Positions 1 through 8,592 of a DNA stretch of 37,719 nucleotides are shown piece after piece (positions within the stretch are counted from its first letter, which is position 1; each line of letters opens with the position of its first letter). Source of the DNA: an uncultured Mycolicibacterium sp. (GTDB lineage: Bacteria > Actinomycetota > Actinomycetes > Mycobacteriales > Mycobacteriaceae); NCBI GenBank assembly GCA_945957405.1, contig CAMFLL010000027.1:1-37719 (forward strand), written 5' to 3'. The position numbers and the translations under genes are program-made. The notes beneath the pieces are model-generated. The model saw only the letters and a program-made list of their open reading frames with translations, searched no databases and was not told the DNA's origin.

Positions 1-385
1 GCTGGATGGCGGGCCGCAGACCTTCGACTCGTTTGAAGGTGAAGGGGCGCGACAACATCCGCCGGAAGCGGGTGTGCTCCTCGGCATCCGAGGTGAAGAC
101 CGACCGCGGCCGCTTGTCGACCGTGGCCAGCATGTGCTCGTTCCAGTGCGGGAACCCGGACTTACGGTCATCGACGCTGACCCGGGAATCGGCGAACAGT
201 GCCCGGGCCACCTCGTAACCGGTGATGAGCCACGGCGTGCTGCCATCCCAGATCCTCACCCGCGAAAGCGGTTTGACCGCACCGAGTTCCATCACCCCGG
301 GTGGCGGCGCGAACGGGCACGCCGATGACCGCGCCATCGGGTATTCGGGAACATCGGTCGCGGTGTCGGTCAGCGTTTCTGTCAC
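1..385 (-). CDS. Cytochrome P450, N-terminal part (runs off the left edge)
   Basis: Heme monooxygenase fragment of about 128 residues; the protein continues beyond base 1. The GTG start at 385 is chosen because an AGGAG ribosome site lies just upstream. The N-terminus contains YPMARSSACPF near residues 15-25, a pattern known from bacterial class I P450s such as the CYP105 group. It is followed by VTGYE-like and SVDDRKSGFP segments and by the C-helix region HTRFRRMLSRPFT, whose basic residues contact heme propionates in the family. The I-helix, ExxR and heme-Cys motifs lie outside the window. A 3Fe-4S ferredoxin ends 29 nt upstream and a TetR gene precedes that, so the three probably form one transcript with the ferredoxin as electron donor. 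The substrate cannot be read from the sequence. Confidence 0.9.
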   Translation of the reverse strand, partial: MTETLTDTATDVPEYPMARSSACPFAPPPGVMELGAVKPLSRVRIWDGSTPWLITGYEVARALFADSRVSVDDRKSGFPHWNEHMLATVDKRPRSVFTSDAEEHTRFRRMLSRPFTFKRVEGLRPAIQ

Positions 386-414
386 GGATACTCCTGACAA
401 TCTCTCGGGCTGGC

Positions 415-609
415 TCAGTGGTCGACGTGGATGGCCTGAGCGGGGCATGCCGCTACCGCTTCGCGGACGGCCGCGGCGAGCTCACCGGATGGGGTCTCGT
501 CGAGCAGGACGACGCTGCCGTCGTCCTCGTCCTGATCGAAGACGTCGGGAGCATGCGCGACGCAGTTGCCCGCCGATACGCATCTGGCTTGTTCGACAGT
601 GACTTTCAC
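415..609 (-). CDS. 3Fe-4S ferredoxin, P450 partner
   Basis: Small 64-residue electron carrier. Cys10, Cys16 and Cys55 are arranged C-x5-C ... CP. The position that holds the second cysteine of a 4Fe-4S site is Ala13, so a 3Fe-4S cluster is expected. The sequence is acidic (DQDEDDGSV), as usual for proteins that dock on P450s. The GTG start at 609 overlaps the TetR stop by four bases (GTGA). A longer in-frame reading up to 828 exists, but it would run deep into the TetR gene and lacks ferredoxin character. It lies 29 nt before the P450, its likely redox partner. A ferredoxin reductase is not encoded nearby. Confidence 0.93.
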   Translation of the reverse strand: MKVTVEQARCVSAGNCVAHAPDVFDQDEDDGSVVLLDETPSGELAAAVREAVAACPAQAIHVDH

Positions 610-1340
610 GTGGCCGACTCTCCCGCGGCCTTCCGCGTTGCGACGGGCGCCTCCATCAGGCCGGTGATCGCGTCGACCAGGCTGTCGGCCATCGCATCCC
701 AGTCCGGATGCGGGGTGGGATCGCCGGTGGCCAGAGCGCGCTCCCGCTCGGCGAACATGTGCACGATGAGGTGCCGGGCCATGGCGTTGCGCTCGACATG
801 CACATCGGCGGGCATCTCGGGCAGGCACCGGTTGAGCCCTTCGATGATGCGCAACACCGCCGACGACGCCAGCGACTCCTCGGAGACGATGTCGCGCAGG
901 GCCGGATCGGGCATCAGTTGTGCCGAGAAGCGGGCGTACCAGGTTGTCCCTCCGCCGATTTCGCGTTCGAGTTCGTCCAGGTGCAGGGCCAACGGCCGCA
1001 CCAGGCAGGCAATCCAGTCCCGCACGCCGGCCGTGTCATCGACCTGCTCCACCAACTGCTGGCACAGCCGTTCGACGCGCTCGTTGTGCCTGCGGACGAT
1101 GGCGCGGATCAGATCGGCCTTGGTGCCGAAGTGGTATCCGACGGCCGCGTTGTTGCCCTGTCCTGCCGCGTCACTGACCTGCCGGTTGGAGATGGCGAAC
1201 ACACCGTGTTCGGCGAACAGTCGTTCCGCCGCCGCCAGGATGGCGTCACGCGTCCCGTCGGCGCGACCTCCACGCGCAGGTGCGTTGTTCACCGAGTCGG
1301 CGGCACGCGGTTTCATCACCTCAGTCAACCAATCACTCAT
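606..1340 (-). CDS. TetR-family transcriptional regulator
   Basis: DNA-binding repressor of 244 residues. The N-terminal TetR domain is recognisable from GTRDAILAAAERLFAEHG (about residues 29-46), followed by the helix-turn-helix around SNRQVSDAAG and VGYHFGTKADLI (about 51-78). The remaining C-terminal part should be the ligand-binding domain. The 20-residue N-terminal tail before the domain is weakly conserved in kind, and the ATG at 1340 has no clear ribosome site. A start at Met9 (1316) is an alternative, with GAGGTG directly before it. The gene overlaps the ferredoxin by four bases and probably co-transcribes with it and the P450. A perfect palindrome at 1356-1369, only 16 bp upstream, is a candidate operator. 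The ligand and the regulon are not known. Confidence 0.92.
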   Translation of the reverse strand: MSDWLTEVMKPRAADSVNNAPARGGRADGTRDAILAAAERLFAEHGVFAISNRQVSDAAGQGNNAAVGYHFGTKADLIRAIVRRHNERVERLCQQLVEQVDDTAGVRDWIACLVRPLALHLDELEREIGGGTTWYARFSAQLMPDPALRDIVSEESLASSAVLRIIEGLNRCLPEMPADVHVERNAMARHLIVHMFAERERALATGDPTPHPDWDAMADSLVDAITGLMEAPVATRKAAGESAT

Positions 1341-1355
1341 AGCTAAGTCAAGCGA

Positions 1356-1369
1356 CTGAATTAATTCAG
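1356..1369. promoter_or_regulatory. 14-bp perfect palindrome, candidate TetR operator
   Basis: CTGAATTAATTCAG is perfectly self-complementary and AT-rich in a GC-rich setting. It begins 16 bp before the TetR start at 1340 and overlaps the stop codon of the upstream SDR (1366-1368). The position suits autoregulation of the TetR-ferredoxin-P450 unit. Binding is inferred, not shown. Confidence 0.5.
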
Positions 1370-2154
1370 GTGTCTTTACGCGGTATCACCTTGCCCGCGA
1401 CGGTCCCGCCGTCGATCGGCAGCACGATTCCGGTGACGTATCGCGCCCGCCCGCTCGCCAGGTACAACGCGGCCTCCGCGACGTCCTCGAGTGTTCCTTC
1501 GCGTTTCAGCGGCCGGTCGGCCCGCATCTGCGCGCGGATCTTCTCCTCGAACTGCTCGATCCGCTCCTGGTCCTGCGCCGCTGCCGATTTCCGCACGATC
1601 GCCGTGCGGATGTTGCCCGGCGCGATGGCGTTGACGCGGATCTCGTGGTGTGCCAACTCGATTGCGGCCGACTTGGTGAACTGGATGACGGCGGCCTTGG
1701 ATGCCCGGTAGGTGTGCACTCCCCCGCCGGCCTGGATACCGCCGATGGACGTGAGGTTGATGATCGATCCACCGCCGTGCCCGGCCATGTGGCGGGCGGC
1801 ATCACGGGTGCCTGCCATCACGCCCAGCACGTTGACGGCCATCACCGTGTGGAAGTCGGCCAGGTCGTCGTCGAGGAAGCTGCGGTGCATGGTGCCGGAC
1901 ACCCCGGCATTGTTGACCATGATGTCGAGCCCACCGAAGGTGTCGACCGCGGCCTGGACCAACGCCCCGACCTGCTCGACATCGGCGACATCGGTCGGGA
2001 CGAACAACGAGTCACCGCCCAGCGCGTCACCCGCGGCGATGTCGCCGACCACCACCTTGGCGCCTTCGGCGACGAATCGCTGCGCGATACCGAGACCCAG
2101 ACCTCCTGCGCCACCGGTGATCACCGCCACCTGTCCGGCCAGCTCATTGCTCAT
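1366..2154 (-). CDS. SDR-family NAD(P)-dependent oxidoreductase
   Basis: Classical short-chain dehydrogenase of 262 residues, a normal family length. It should oxidise or reduce an alcohol/ketone pair in the cytosol. Visible are the cofactor motif TGGAGGLG (about 13-20), an acidic residue after the second strand (VVVGDI, Asp38) that favours NAD(H), NNAG at 81-84, catalytic Ser136, and Tyr149 and Lys153 in the YxxxK motif. The C-terminus has GIVLPIDGG, typical of the family. The ATG at 2154 gives the ATGA overlap with the preceding alpha/beta hydrolase stop; the longer open frame up to 2301 would invade that gene. It is the last gene of the ten-gene minus-strand run and ends 25 nt before the TetR gene. 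The substrate is unknown. Confidence 0.93.
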   Translation of the reverse strand: MSNELAGQVAVITGGAGGLGLGIAQRFVAEGAKVVVGDIAAGDALGGDSLFVPTDVADVEQVGALVQAAVDTFGGLDIMVNNAGVSGTMHRSFLDDDLADFHTVMAVNVLGVMAGTRDAARHMAGHGGGSIINLTSIGGIQAGGGVHTYRASKAAVIQFTKSAAIELAHHEIRVNAIAPGNIRTAIVRKSAAAQDQERIEQFEEKIRAQMRADRPLKREGTLEDVAEAALYLASGRARYVTGIVLPIDGGTVAGKVIPRKDT

Positions 2155-2987
2155 GATGCGAGCGAACCTTTCTGTGCATCGAGGAAATCCAGCAGCAGTG
2201 CGTTGACGACATCCGGTTGTTCGATCTGCGGGCAGTGGCCCGCCGCGTCGACGACGGCAGAACGCGCACCCGGGATCTGCCCGGCGAGTTCTGCGGCCCA
2301 TCCCGGCGGCAGCAGCTTGTCACCACCCCCTTCGATGATCAGGGTCGGGACGCCGATCAGCTCGTAGGCCCGCTTGGCAGGGGCGGTAGGTGCCGCGCCG
2401 CCGGGACGTCGGAAGCGCGCCGCTGCGATGGTCTCCCACGCGCCCGGTAGCGTCGCCGACTCATGCCTGCGGCGTACGTATCCGTCGTCGCCGGGGAAGC
2501 TCTCGTCGAGAAACAATGCCGAAACGATCTGCCGCATCGCGGGTTCGGTGGCGTCGTAGTCGTAGAGCGCGGCCATGTGTTCGTTGTTCTGGATCGCCCC
2601 TCCGCCGCAGATCGCCACCATGGCGCGCATCGGCAGCACCGGGTTGCCGCAGGTCGCATCGACCAGCAGATTGATCGCCCCCATCGAGTTCCCGACGAAA
2701 TACGCCGCCTCGGCGCCGACCGCGGCGCAGAACGACGCGATATGGCGCAACCGCATCCCGCGGCCGTCGACGAAGTCGAGAATCTTGGCCGATCCGCCGT
2801 AACCCAGCATGTCCGGCGCCAGGACGCGGTAGCGGGCGGCGAGCGCCGGAATGGTACGCTCCCAGCCCAATTCGGCACTGGCGCCGAACTCACCGCCGTG
2901 CAACAGGACGACGGGGCGACCCTGACCGGCCTCCAGATAGCTGGTGGCCAGCCCGTCGACGGTGATGGTGTTCCGGCGAATATCCAC
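2151..2987 (-). CDS. Alpha/beta-fold hydrolase
   Basis: Hydrolase of 278 residues. The triad is visible: Ser101 in the nucleophile elbow GNSMGA, Asp223 in GGGDKLLPP, and His251 in AAGHCPQIEQP. The oxyanion region is HGGEFGASAE at 30-39. This arrangement matches meta-cleavage-product (C-C) hydrolases and related lactone or ester hydrolases, so it may act on a ring-cleavage or lactone product beside MhpC. The GTG start at 2987 is preferred: GAGG lies just upstream, and the much longer open frame to 3347 would overlap the FMN reductase, which ends at 3022. Its stop overlaps the SDR start by four bases. The substrate is inferred only from context. Confidence 0.9.
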   Translation of the reverse strand: MDIRRNTITVDGLATSYLEAGQGRPVVLLHGGEFGASAELGWERTIPALAARYRVLAPDMLGYGGSAKILDFVDGRGMRLRHIASFCAAVGAEAAYFVGNSMGAINLLVDATCGNPVLPMRAMVAICGGGAIQNNEHMAALYDYDATEPAMRQIVSALFLDESFPGDDGYVRRRHESATLPGAWETIAAARFRRPGGAAPTAPAKRAYELIGVPTLIIEGGGDKLLPPGWAAELAGQIPGARSAVVDAAGHCPQIEQPDVVNALLLDFLDAQKGSLAS

Positions 2988-3021
2988 TGGCCTCAGCTTC
3001 TCCCCCGCCCCGACACGAGCC

Positions 3022-3639
3022 TCACGCGATGGCACCGCCGCTCGTGCGCGCGAACGTGAGCAGCTGGGCGGCAAGCAGTTCGAGTTGATTCTGGACCGCT
3101 TCGTCCACCAGTTCGCCGTCCGCGTCCCATACCGGATCGGCCGAGTTGATGGCGACGCCCAGCGGGGTGGGCCAGGCGCGCAGCGCGTGTCCGATACCGC
3201 GCAACTGCCCGAGCGTGCCCACGGCGGCCTGCCAGCCGTAGGCACACGTGATGCACCCCCACGGCGTGTTGTCGAGGTACACCCGCGGGTCTTCCCGAAG
3301 ATCCTCGATGTAGTCCAGCGCGTTCTTGACCAACCCGGAGATCGCACCGTGGTAGCCCGGTGATGCGACGACGACGGCGTCGGCGCCGCGCAGCGACTCG
3401 ATCAGTTCGGCCGCTGCAGGCGTGCGGTGCAGCTTGTGCGGCGCGTACATCGGTAGGTCGAGATCCGGTCCGGCGTAGAGCTTGGTGCGGCCACCCTGGT
3501 GTTCCACCGCGGCCAGGCAGTACCGCAGGGCGCGCTCGGTCGACGAGTTGGCCCGCAATGTGCCGCCCAGGCCGACGATCAGCGGTGCATCGGTGTGTGC
3601 GTCCGAGCCGGCGCTCACGCCTGTCGTCATCACAGTCAT
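3022..3639 (-). CDS. NADPH-dependent FMN reductase
   Basis: Flavodoxin-fold flavin reductase of 205 residues. The phosphate-binding segment is GGTLRANSST at 25-34, and the flavin-contact loop SPGYHGAISGLVKNALDY begins at 93. Both are hallmarks of the NADPH-dependent FMN reductase family. It is expected to supply reduced FMN to a two-component monooxygenase. The LLM-type protein encoded three genes upstream in the same run (5511-6836) is the obvious client, though that pairing is inferred. The ATG at 3639 has GAGGACGAAG before it. It lies 25 nt after the cyclase gene and 34 nt before the hydrolase. Confidence 0.9.
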   Translation of the reverse strand: MTVMTTGVSAGSDAHTDAPLIVGLGGTLRANSSTERALRYCLAAVEHQGGRTKLYAGPDLDLPMYAPHKLHRTPAAAELIESLRGADAVVVASPGYHGAISGLVKNALDYIEDLREDPRVYLDNTPWGCITCAYGWQAAVGTLGQLRGIGHALRAWPTPLGVAINSADPVWDADGELVDEAVQNQLELLAAQLLTFARTSGGAIA

Positions 3640-3664
3640 CTTCGTCCTCGATCCAACCTGAGCT

Positions 3665-4654
3665 TCATTTGATCGCGATCGGGTTCAACGGGGATCCCAC
3701 CCCGCCTACGACTTTCAACGGCGGGGCGATCAACTGGAATTCGTACACCCCATCGTTGGCACAGTCCGCCGCCAGCGCGGTCAGGTCCCAGTACTCGCCG
3801 AACATCATCCCCATGTCCCGCAGGCACACCATGTGCATCGGCAGGATGGTGCCGTCGACGCCGGAGACGGGATCCTCCACCATCAGATTGTCGGCGGCCA
3901 CCGCGGCGACCTCGTGGTCGTGCAGCCATGATGCGCACGTCCAGTCCAGCCCGGCCCCCGGCTCCGCGCCGTCACCGCTCTGCAGGAACCGCGCCCACCA
4001 GCCCGTTCGGATCAGCACGATATCGCCGCTCCCGACGGCGACGCCCTGCGCCCGCGCGGCGGCATCCAGCTCGCCGGGCGTGATGGGATCGCCCAGCTCG
4101 CAGAAGGTTTCGGCGCCCCGCAACGCGACGATGTCGAGCAGCACAGCACGTGACGTGATGCCCTTGCCGTCGACCTTGTCGATACCGAGATGGAAGGCGC
4201 CCAGACTCGTCACCGAACTCGCCGGGAAACCGTTGTACAGCTGCTCCTCGTAGTAGACGTGCGACAGCGCATCCCACTGGGTGGCCGCCTGCAACGGCAT
4301 GATGATCATGTCGTCGTTGAACCGCATCGGCCCCGCCTCCGAATAGCCCGACAGCTGGACGGCCGTCGGGTTCCGCAACCAGTTCGGCCCATGCTCGAGC
4401 AGCGTCTTCTCGTCACCACCATCGATGGTCATGACATGAATGGGGTTCTGCCGGTAGTGGAAGGCGCCCTGCGGACCCGATGAGCCGAGGTCGACGCCCA
4501 ACGGGAACACCTTGCCGTGCCGGACCAGACCGGCGCCCTCGGCGACCTTGTCGGCGGTGATGAAGTTCAGGGTGCCGAGTTCGTCGTCATCACCCCACCG
4601 GCCCCAGTTGCGCACGTCGTCGGCGACCTTACGAAATTCGCTCATGGTGGCCAT
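3665..4654 (-). CDS. Cyclase-family protein (kynurenine-formamidase-like fold)
   Basis: Protein of 329 residues related to the putative cyclase / kynurenine formamidase superfamily, whose members hydrolyse amides, lactones or similar bonds using a metal site. The signature region is QAATQWDALSH at 122-132. Against the textbook HxGTHxDxPxH, Asp128 and His132 are kept, but Gln122 and Gln126 replace two metal-binding histidines, so the site is divergent. WGRWGDDDELGTLNFI at 17-32 and the C-terminal AIK end are also seen. The ATG at 4654 has GAGAGG upstream; an upstream ATG at 4705 would overlap the SDR. It sits 16 nt after that SDR and 25 nt before the FMN reductase. It could hydrolyse a lactone formed by the LLM monooxygenase; this is an inference. 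Confidence 0.87.
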   Translation of the reverse strand: MATMSEFRKVADDVRNWGRWGDDDELGTLNFITADKVAEGAGLVRHGKVFPLGVDLGSSGPQGAFHYRQNPIHVMTIDGGDEKTLLEHGPNWLRNPTAVQLSGYSEAGPMRFNDDMIIMPLQAATQWDALSHVYYEEQLYNGFPASSVTSLGAFHLGIDKVDGKGITSRAVLLDIVALRGAETFCELGDPITPGELDAAARAQGVAVGSGDIVLIRTGWWARFLQSGDGAEPGAGLDWTCASWLHDHEVAAVAADNLMVEDPVSGVDGTILPMHMVCLRDMGMMFGEYWDLTALAADCANDGVYEFQLIAPPLKVVGGVGSPLNPIAIK

Positions 4655-4670
4655 GTCTCGCCTCTCTTCG

Positions 4671-5498
4671 TCAACGCCGCACTGCGCCGGCGAGGTCCGT
4701 GCCACCGACTGTGCCGCCGTCCACCCAGATCACCTGTCCGGTGATGTAACTGGCGGCGGCGCTGTTCAAGAACACCAGGACAGCCGCCTGCTCCCCTGGC
4801 TCGGCAGCCCGTCCCAGCGGCGTGTGGAACGAGTCGAGGAAGCCCTGGCCGTAGGCACTGCGCAACTGGTCGAGGATCGGGGTGTCGGTGACACCGGGAG
4901 CGGTGCAGTTGATTCGGATTCCCTTGCCGCCCAACGCAGCGACGTTCGCCATGCCGTACAGGATGATCGCCTCCTTCGCCAGCCGGTAGCCGCCGCCGTC
5001 TCGCACGGCGTCGTGGTGAGCGGCACACCAGTCGATGCCCTCCTCGATGCTCACGGTCGCCACGAGCCCGGCCGTCACCGCGGCGTTCTGCCGGTACGCC
5101 GAGGCGGCCAGCGACGAGACGTTGGCGATGCCCGACCCGGGCGGCATCAACGGGATGAGGGCCTCGGTGAAATGCCGGGTGCCCAGGAAGTTGATGCTGA
5201 CCACCCGGAGCGGGTCTCCGATACCTGACGAGACGCCGGCGATGTTGAACAGCGCGTCGATGTGGCCGCCGGCCTTACCGACCACCTCGGCGGCAGCCTG
5301 CTCGATGGAGGCGCGGTCGGACAGATCCAGCGCGATGAACTCCTCGACACCGCCGGCGGGTCGCCGGACGTCGAGACCGATCACCAGGGCGCCCAACTCA
5401 GTGAGTTGTTGTGCGGCATGGGCGCCGATACCGGATGCGCAGCCGGTCACCACGACGCGTTTTCCGTCGTAGCGCACCAGTCGGTCGAGTGCCGTCAC
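4671..5498 (-). CDS. SDR-family oxidoreductase, 3-alpha-HSD/carbonyl-reductase-like
   Basis: Short-chain dehydrogenase of 275 residues. TGCASGIG at 18-25 binds the dinucleotide, Asp43 (GLDVRRP) favours NAD(H), NIAG replaces NNAG at about 85-88, Ser128/129 and the pair Tyr171-Lys175 (GGGYRLAKEA) form the active site. The long insertion between the serine and the tyrosine (about 42 residues, with EEGIDWCAAHHDA) resembles the 3-alpha-hydroxysteroid dehydrogenase/carbonyl reductase branch known from Comamonas. That supports a cyclic alcohol or ketone substrate but does not prove a steroid. It starts 12 nt after the LLM gene and ends 16 nt before the cyclase gene. Confidence 0.92.
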   Translation of the reverse strand: MTALDRLVRYDGKRVVVTGCASGIGAHAAQQLTELGALVIGLDVRRPAGGVEEFIALDLSDRASIEQAAAEVVGKAGGHIDALFNIAGVSSGIGDPLRVVSINFLGTRHFTEALIPLMPPGSGIANVSSLAASAYRQNAAVTAGLVATVSIEEGIDWCAAHHDAVRDGGGYRLAKEAIILYGMANVAALGGKGIRINCTAPGVTDTPILDQLRSAYGQGFLDSFHTPLGRAAEPGEQAAVLVFLNSAAASYITGQVIWVDGGTVGGTDLAGAVRR

Positions 5499-5510
5499 GG
5501 ACGTCGCCGC

Positions 5511-6836
5511 TCAGCCCGCCGCTTCGCGGGCAGCCTTCTCCCGCGCCTCTTTCTCCTGTTGCGCCGCCTTGACGCGGCCCTCGTTGATCTCGGCCATGGC
5601 TTCGGGGATCTCACCCGCGGTGAACTTTCCGCCGCGACCGGTCGGCAGACCGCCGAATGCATAGGTCTCGTCGAACATCGGCGCCTCGGAGGGCTGACGC
5701 CGGGCCTCCACCTTCTCGATGACCGGTTCGAGCCGCGTGGCCTTTGCCGCGACGGCCTTCTCGTCACGTTCGATGAACTCCGGCAGAATCTCCTTGCCCA
5801 TGATCTCGATCGATTCCATGGTGCCCTCGTGGCTGCGCGGGTTGAGCAGCAGGATGATCTCGTCGACGCCGCTCTCCTCATAGCCACGCAGGAACTCGCG
5901 CACGGTATCCGGCGAGCCGATCGCGCCGCGTCCGGGCCCGTAGGCCAACGTCGGGTCCTCCTTGACCGCCTGCTCATACAGTTCCCACACCCCGGTGCGG
6001 CCAGGGGTGTGCATACCGGTCATGTAGTAGTGCATGATGCCGAATGAGAAGAAGCCGCCGCCGATCCCGATCCGGCGCAGGGCTTCTTCGTCGGTCTTGG
6101 CCACCATCATCGACAGGTCACCGCCGATCGCGAGCAGGTTCGGGTTGATTGCCGGCGTCACCGGCACACCCTGCTCCTCGAATTCTCGGTAGTAGCCGTC
6201 GACCCGGTCCTTCAGCGGCCCGGGGCCGGTGTACGCGAAACTCAAGGCACCGATGGCCTTCTGGGCCGCCATCTGCACTGACGACGGCCGCGTGCAGGCC
6301 ACCCAGACCGGTGGATGCGGTTTCTGCAACGGTTTCGGGATCACGTTGCGGGCCGGCATCTCGACGTGCTCACCCTTGAACCCCGTGAACGGGGCCTCGG
6401 TCATGGCGCGGATGACGACCTCCAGGGCCTCCTCCCACTGGCCACGCTTGTCGGCAGGGTCGATGTTGAATCCGCCCAGTTCTGCCACCGACGACCCTTC
6501 ACCGGTGCCGAACTCGACGCGGCCGCCTGACAGGTGGTCCAGCGTGGCGACCCGCTCGGCGATGCGGGCCGGATGGTTGATCGACGGCGGCAGATGCATG
6601 ACGCCGAAACCCAGTCGGATGTCCTTGGTGCGCTGACTCGCCGCGGCCAGGAACATCTCGGGTGCCGTCGAATGGCAGTACTCCTCGAGGAAGTGATGCT
6701 CAGTGAGCCACACCGTCGAGAAACCGGCTTTGTCGGCGGCCTCTACCTCGTCCAGGCCGTGCTGGAACAGCTGGTGCTCGTCGTCCTCCGCCCATGGCCT
6801 GGGCAGTGGGAACTCGTAGAACAGTGAAATCTTCAT
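5511..6836 (-). CDS. LLM-class flavin-dependent monooxygenase
   Basis: Luciferase-like (bacterial luciferase fold, TIM barrel) monooxygenase of 441 residues, longer than the usual 330-370 because of a charged Ala/Glu/Lys-rich C-terminal tail. Visible family signs are WLTEHHFLEEYC near 43-54, LDHLSGGRVEFGTGEG near 99-114, the NPN segment in the middle, and GSPDTVREFLRGYEESGVDEI. The enzyme would use reduced FMN (or F420) and oxygen on its substrate. The FMN reductase three genes downstream is a likely partner, and a Baeyer-Villiger or hydroxylation step is possible. The ATG at 6836 lies 10 nt after the KstD-like gene, with a purine-rich AGGAGG just upstream in the gap. Confidence 0.9.
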   Translation of the reverse strand: MKISLFYEFPLPRPWAEDDEHQLFQHGLDEVEAADKAGFSTVWLTEHHFLEEYCHSTAPEMFLAAASQRTKDIRLGFGVMHLPPSINHPARIAERVATLDHLSGGRVEFGTGEGSSVAELGGFNIDPADKRGQWEEALEVVIRAMTEAPFTGFKGEHVEMPARNVIPKPLQKPHPPVWVACTRPSSVQMAAQKAIGALSFAYTGPGPLKDRVDGYYREFEEQGVPVTPAINPNLLAIGGDLSMMVAKTDEEALRRIGIGGGFFSFGIMHYYMTGMHTPGRTGVWELYEQAVKEDPTLAYGPGRGAIGSPDTVREFLRGYEESGVDEIILLLNPRSHEGTMESIEIMGKEILPEFIERDEKAVAAKATRLEPVIEKVEARRQPSEAPMFDETYAFGGLPTGRGGKFTAGEIPEAMAEINEGRVKAAQQEKEAREKAAREAAG

Positions 6837-6846
6837 CGGTTGCCTC

Positions 6847-8592
6847 CTAGGCGTTCACGGGGCGGTCTGAGGTGTGCACTGTTTCGGCGATGTGCCGGGC
6901 GGCGACGTAGCCGAATGTCATGGCCGGGCCAATGGTGGCGCCCGCCCCGGCATAACTACGGCCCATCACCGCTGCCGAGGCGTTACCGACCGCGTAGAGA
7001 CCGCCGATCGGGCCGTCCTCGGCATCGAGCACGCGTGCGAATTCATCGGTGCGCAACCCGCCCGAGGTGCCCAGATCGCCGAGGATGATCTGGAACGCGT
7101 AATACGGGGGACTGCCCAGCGGGTACAGGTTCGGGTTGGGCAGCGTGGGGTCGCCGTAGTAGTTGTCGTAGGCGCTGTCCCCGCGATTGAAATCATCGTC
7201 GTGTCCGCTGCGTGCCAAGTCGTTGAACCGGGCCGCGGTGCGGCCCAGCGTTCCTGCGGGCACGCCGATCTGGGCGGCGAGCTCCGCCCAGCTGTATCCC
7301 TCTTTCACGATGCCGGAATCCAGCCACGCCCTGGGGATCTGCCGGCCCGTGGGCACCGGCGCGAACGGGATCTTCGGAATCGGCAGATGGCCGCCGACCA
7401 CGTAGCGGTGGAAGGACCGCCTGTCGGTGATGAGCCAGCACGGGATATGCGATACGCCCGAGCGCTGGCCCTCGATCATGGCGTGCGCGAAGTCCATGTA
7501 CGGCGCGGCCTCGTTGATGAAGCGCTCCCCGGCGCCGTTCACCACGAACTGTGCGGGCATCATCCGCTCGTTGAGCATGAACTGCAGCCGACCATCGGGC
7601 CAGCACATCGCGGGAAACCACCACGCCTCGTCGAGCAGGTCGGTGCTGCCGCCGACCTTCTCCCCTGCCCGGATACCGTCACCCATGGCGGCGGGATTGC
7701 CGAAACTCCAATCCCTCTCGAGCACCGGCAGATGTTCTCTGCGCCAGGACATGTCGTGGTCGAACCCGCCGGAGGCGATGATGACACCGCCGCGCGCGCC
7801 GACCCGCACCGTTGCACCGTGGCGTTCGACCACCGCCCCGACCACGCGGCCGGGGCCACCTGACTCGTCGAACTCGCTGATCAGCTCGGTCATGGGCGCG
7901 TCGAGCCACAGCGGGATGCCGTATTCCTGGCATGCCAATCTCATTCGCGCCGCCAGCGACTGGCCGATCGCCGCCATCCGGTCACCGAAGACCCTGGCCC
8001 GGAACATCCGGTACACCAGTTTCAGCAGCACGGCCTTACCGCGCCAGTTCTGCCGGACCTGATAGAACAGCCGCAGGTCTTTGGGCGCAAACCAGATTCC
8101 TCGCGGTGCCAACGCCAACGGTTGCAGAAGGTCCTTCTCGATGTCACCGAGCGCGCGCAGGTCGATGGCTGGGACGTTGATGGTGCTGCCCAACGCCGAG
8201 CCACCGGGCAATTCCGGGTAGTAGTCGGAATAGCCTGGCTTCCAGACGAATTCGAGCCACTTGCTGCGCTTCTCCAGAAACGCCATCATCTGCGGCGCGC
8301 TGTCGACGTACTGGCGCAGCCGGGCGTCAGTGACCAGGCCGTCGGTGATCTGGGCCAGGTACGTGACGACGTCCTCGGGGTCGGGGTGATACCCCTCGCG
8401 GCGCTGAGACGGTGCACCCGGCACCCAGATACCGCCGCCGGACAGCGCGGTGGAGCCGCCGAAGTGCGACGACTTCTCGATGATCAGGGTGTCCAGGCCT
8501 GCCGCCTGCGCAGTCAGCGCCGCGGTCATGCCGCCGCCACCGCTGCCGATCACGAGCACGTCGACGATGTGGTCGAAGCTCTGATCCGTCAC
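6847..8592 (-). CDS. FAD-dependent 3-ketosteroid delta-1-dehydrogenase-like protein
   Basis: Flavoprotein of 581 residues in the fumarate reductase / KstD family. The N-terminal FAD motif is [15 protein letters not shown], followed by [18 protein letters not shown]. The C-terminal stretch [19 protein letters not shown] supplies Tyr547 and Gly551, equivalent to the catalytic Tyr and the carbonyl-binding Gly of Rhodococcus KstD1. The family removes two hydrogens next to a ring ketone (1,2-desaturation). In this operon it would fit oxidation of a cyclohexanone or cyclohexenone ring toward a phenol before hydroxylation by the MhpA-like enzyme; that is inference. The GTG start at 8592 overlaps the mhpB stop by four bases. 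A second, diverged family member is at 12899-14506. Confidence 0.92.
   Translation of the reverse strand: MTDQSFDHIVDVLVIGSGGGGMTAALTAQAAGLDTLIIEKSSHFGGSTALSGGGIWVPGAPSQRREGYHPDPEDVVTYLAQITDGLVTDARLRQYVDSAPQMMAFLEKRSKWLEFVWKPGYSDYYPELPGGSALGSTINVPAIDLRALGDIEKDLLQPLALAPRGIWFAPKDLRLFYQVRQNWRGKAVLLKLVYRMFRARVFGDRMAAIGQSLAARMRLACQEYGIPLWLDAPMTELISEFDESGGPGRVVGAVVERHGATVRVGARGGVIIASGGFDHDMSWRREHLPVLERDWSFGNPAAMGDGIRAGEKVGGSTDLLDEAWWFPAMCWPDGRLQFMLNERMMPAQFVVNGAGERFINEAAPYMDFAHAMIEGQRSGVSHIPCWLITDRRSFHRYVVGGHLPIPKIPFAPVPTGRQIPRAWLDSGIVKEGYSWAELAAQIGVPAGTLGRTAARFNDLARSGHDDDFNRGDSAYDNYYGDPTLPNPNLYPLGSPPYYAFQIILGDLGTSGGLRTDEFARVLDAEDGPIGGLYAVGNASAAVMGRSYAGAGATIGPAMTFGYVAARHIAETVHTSDRPVNA

Noticed and set aside
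301..1359. Long plus-strand open frame opposite the TetR and ferredoxin genes
   Set aside because: It is antisense to two clear genes and its translation has no domain character; high GC produces such frames.
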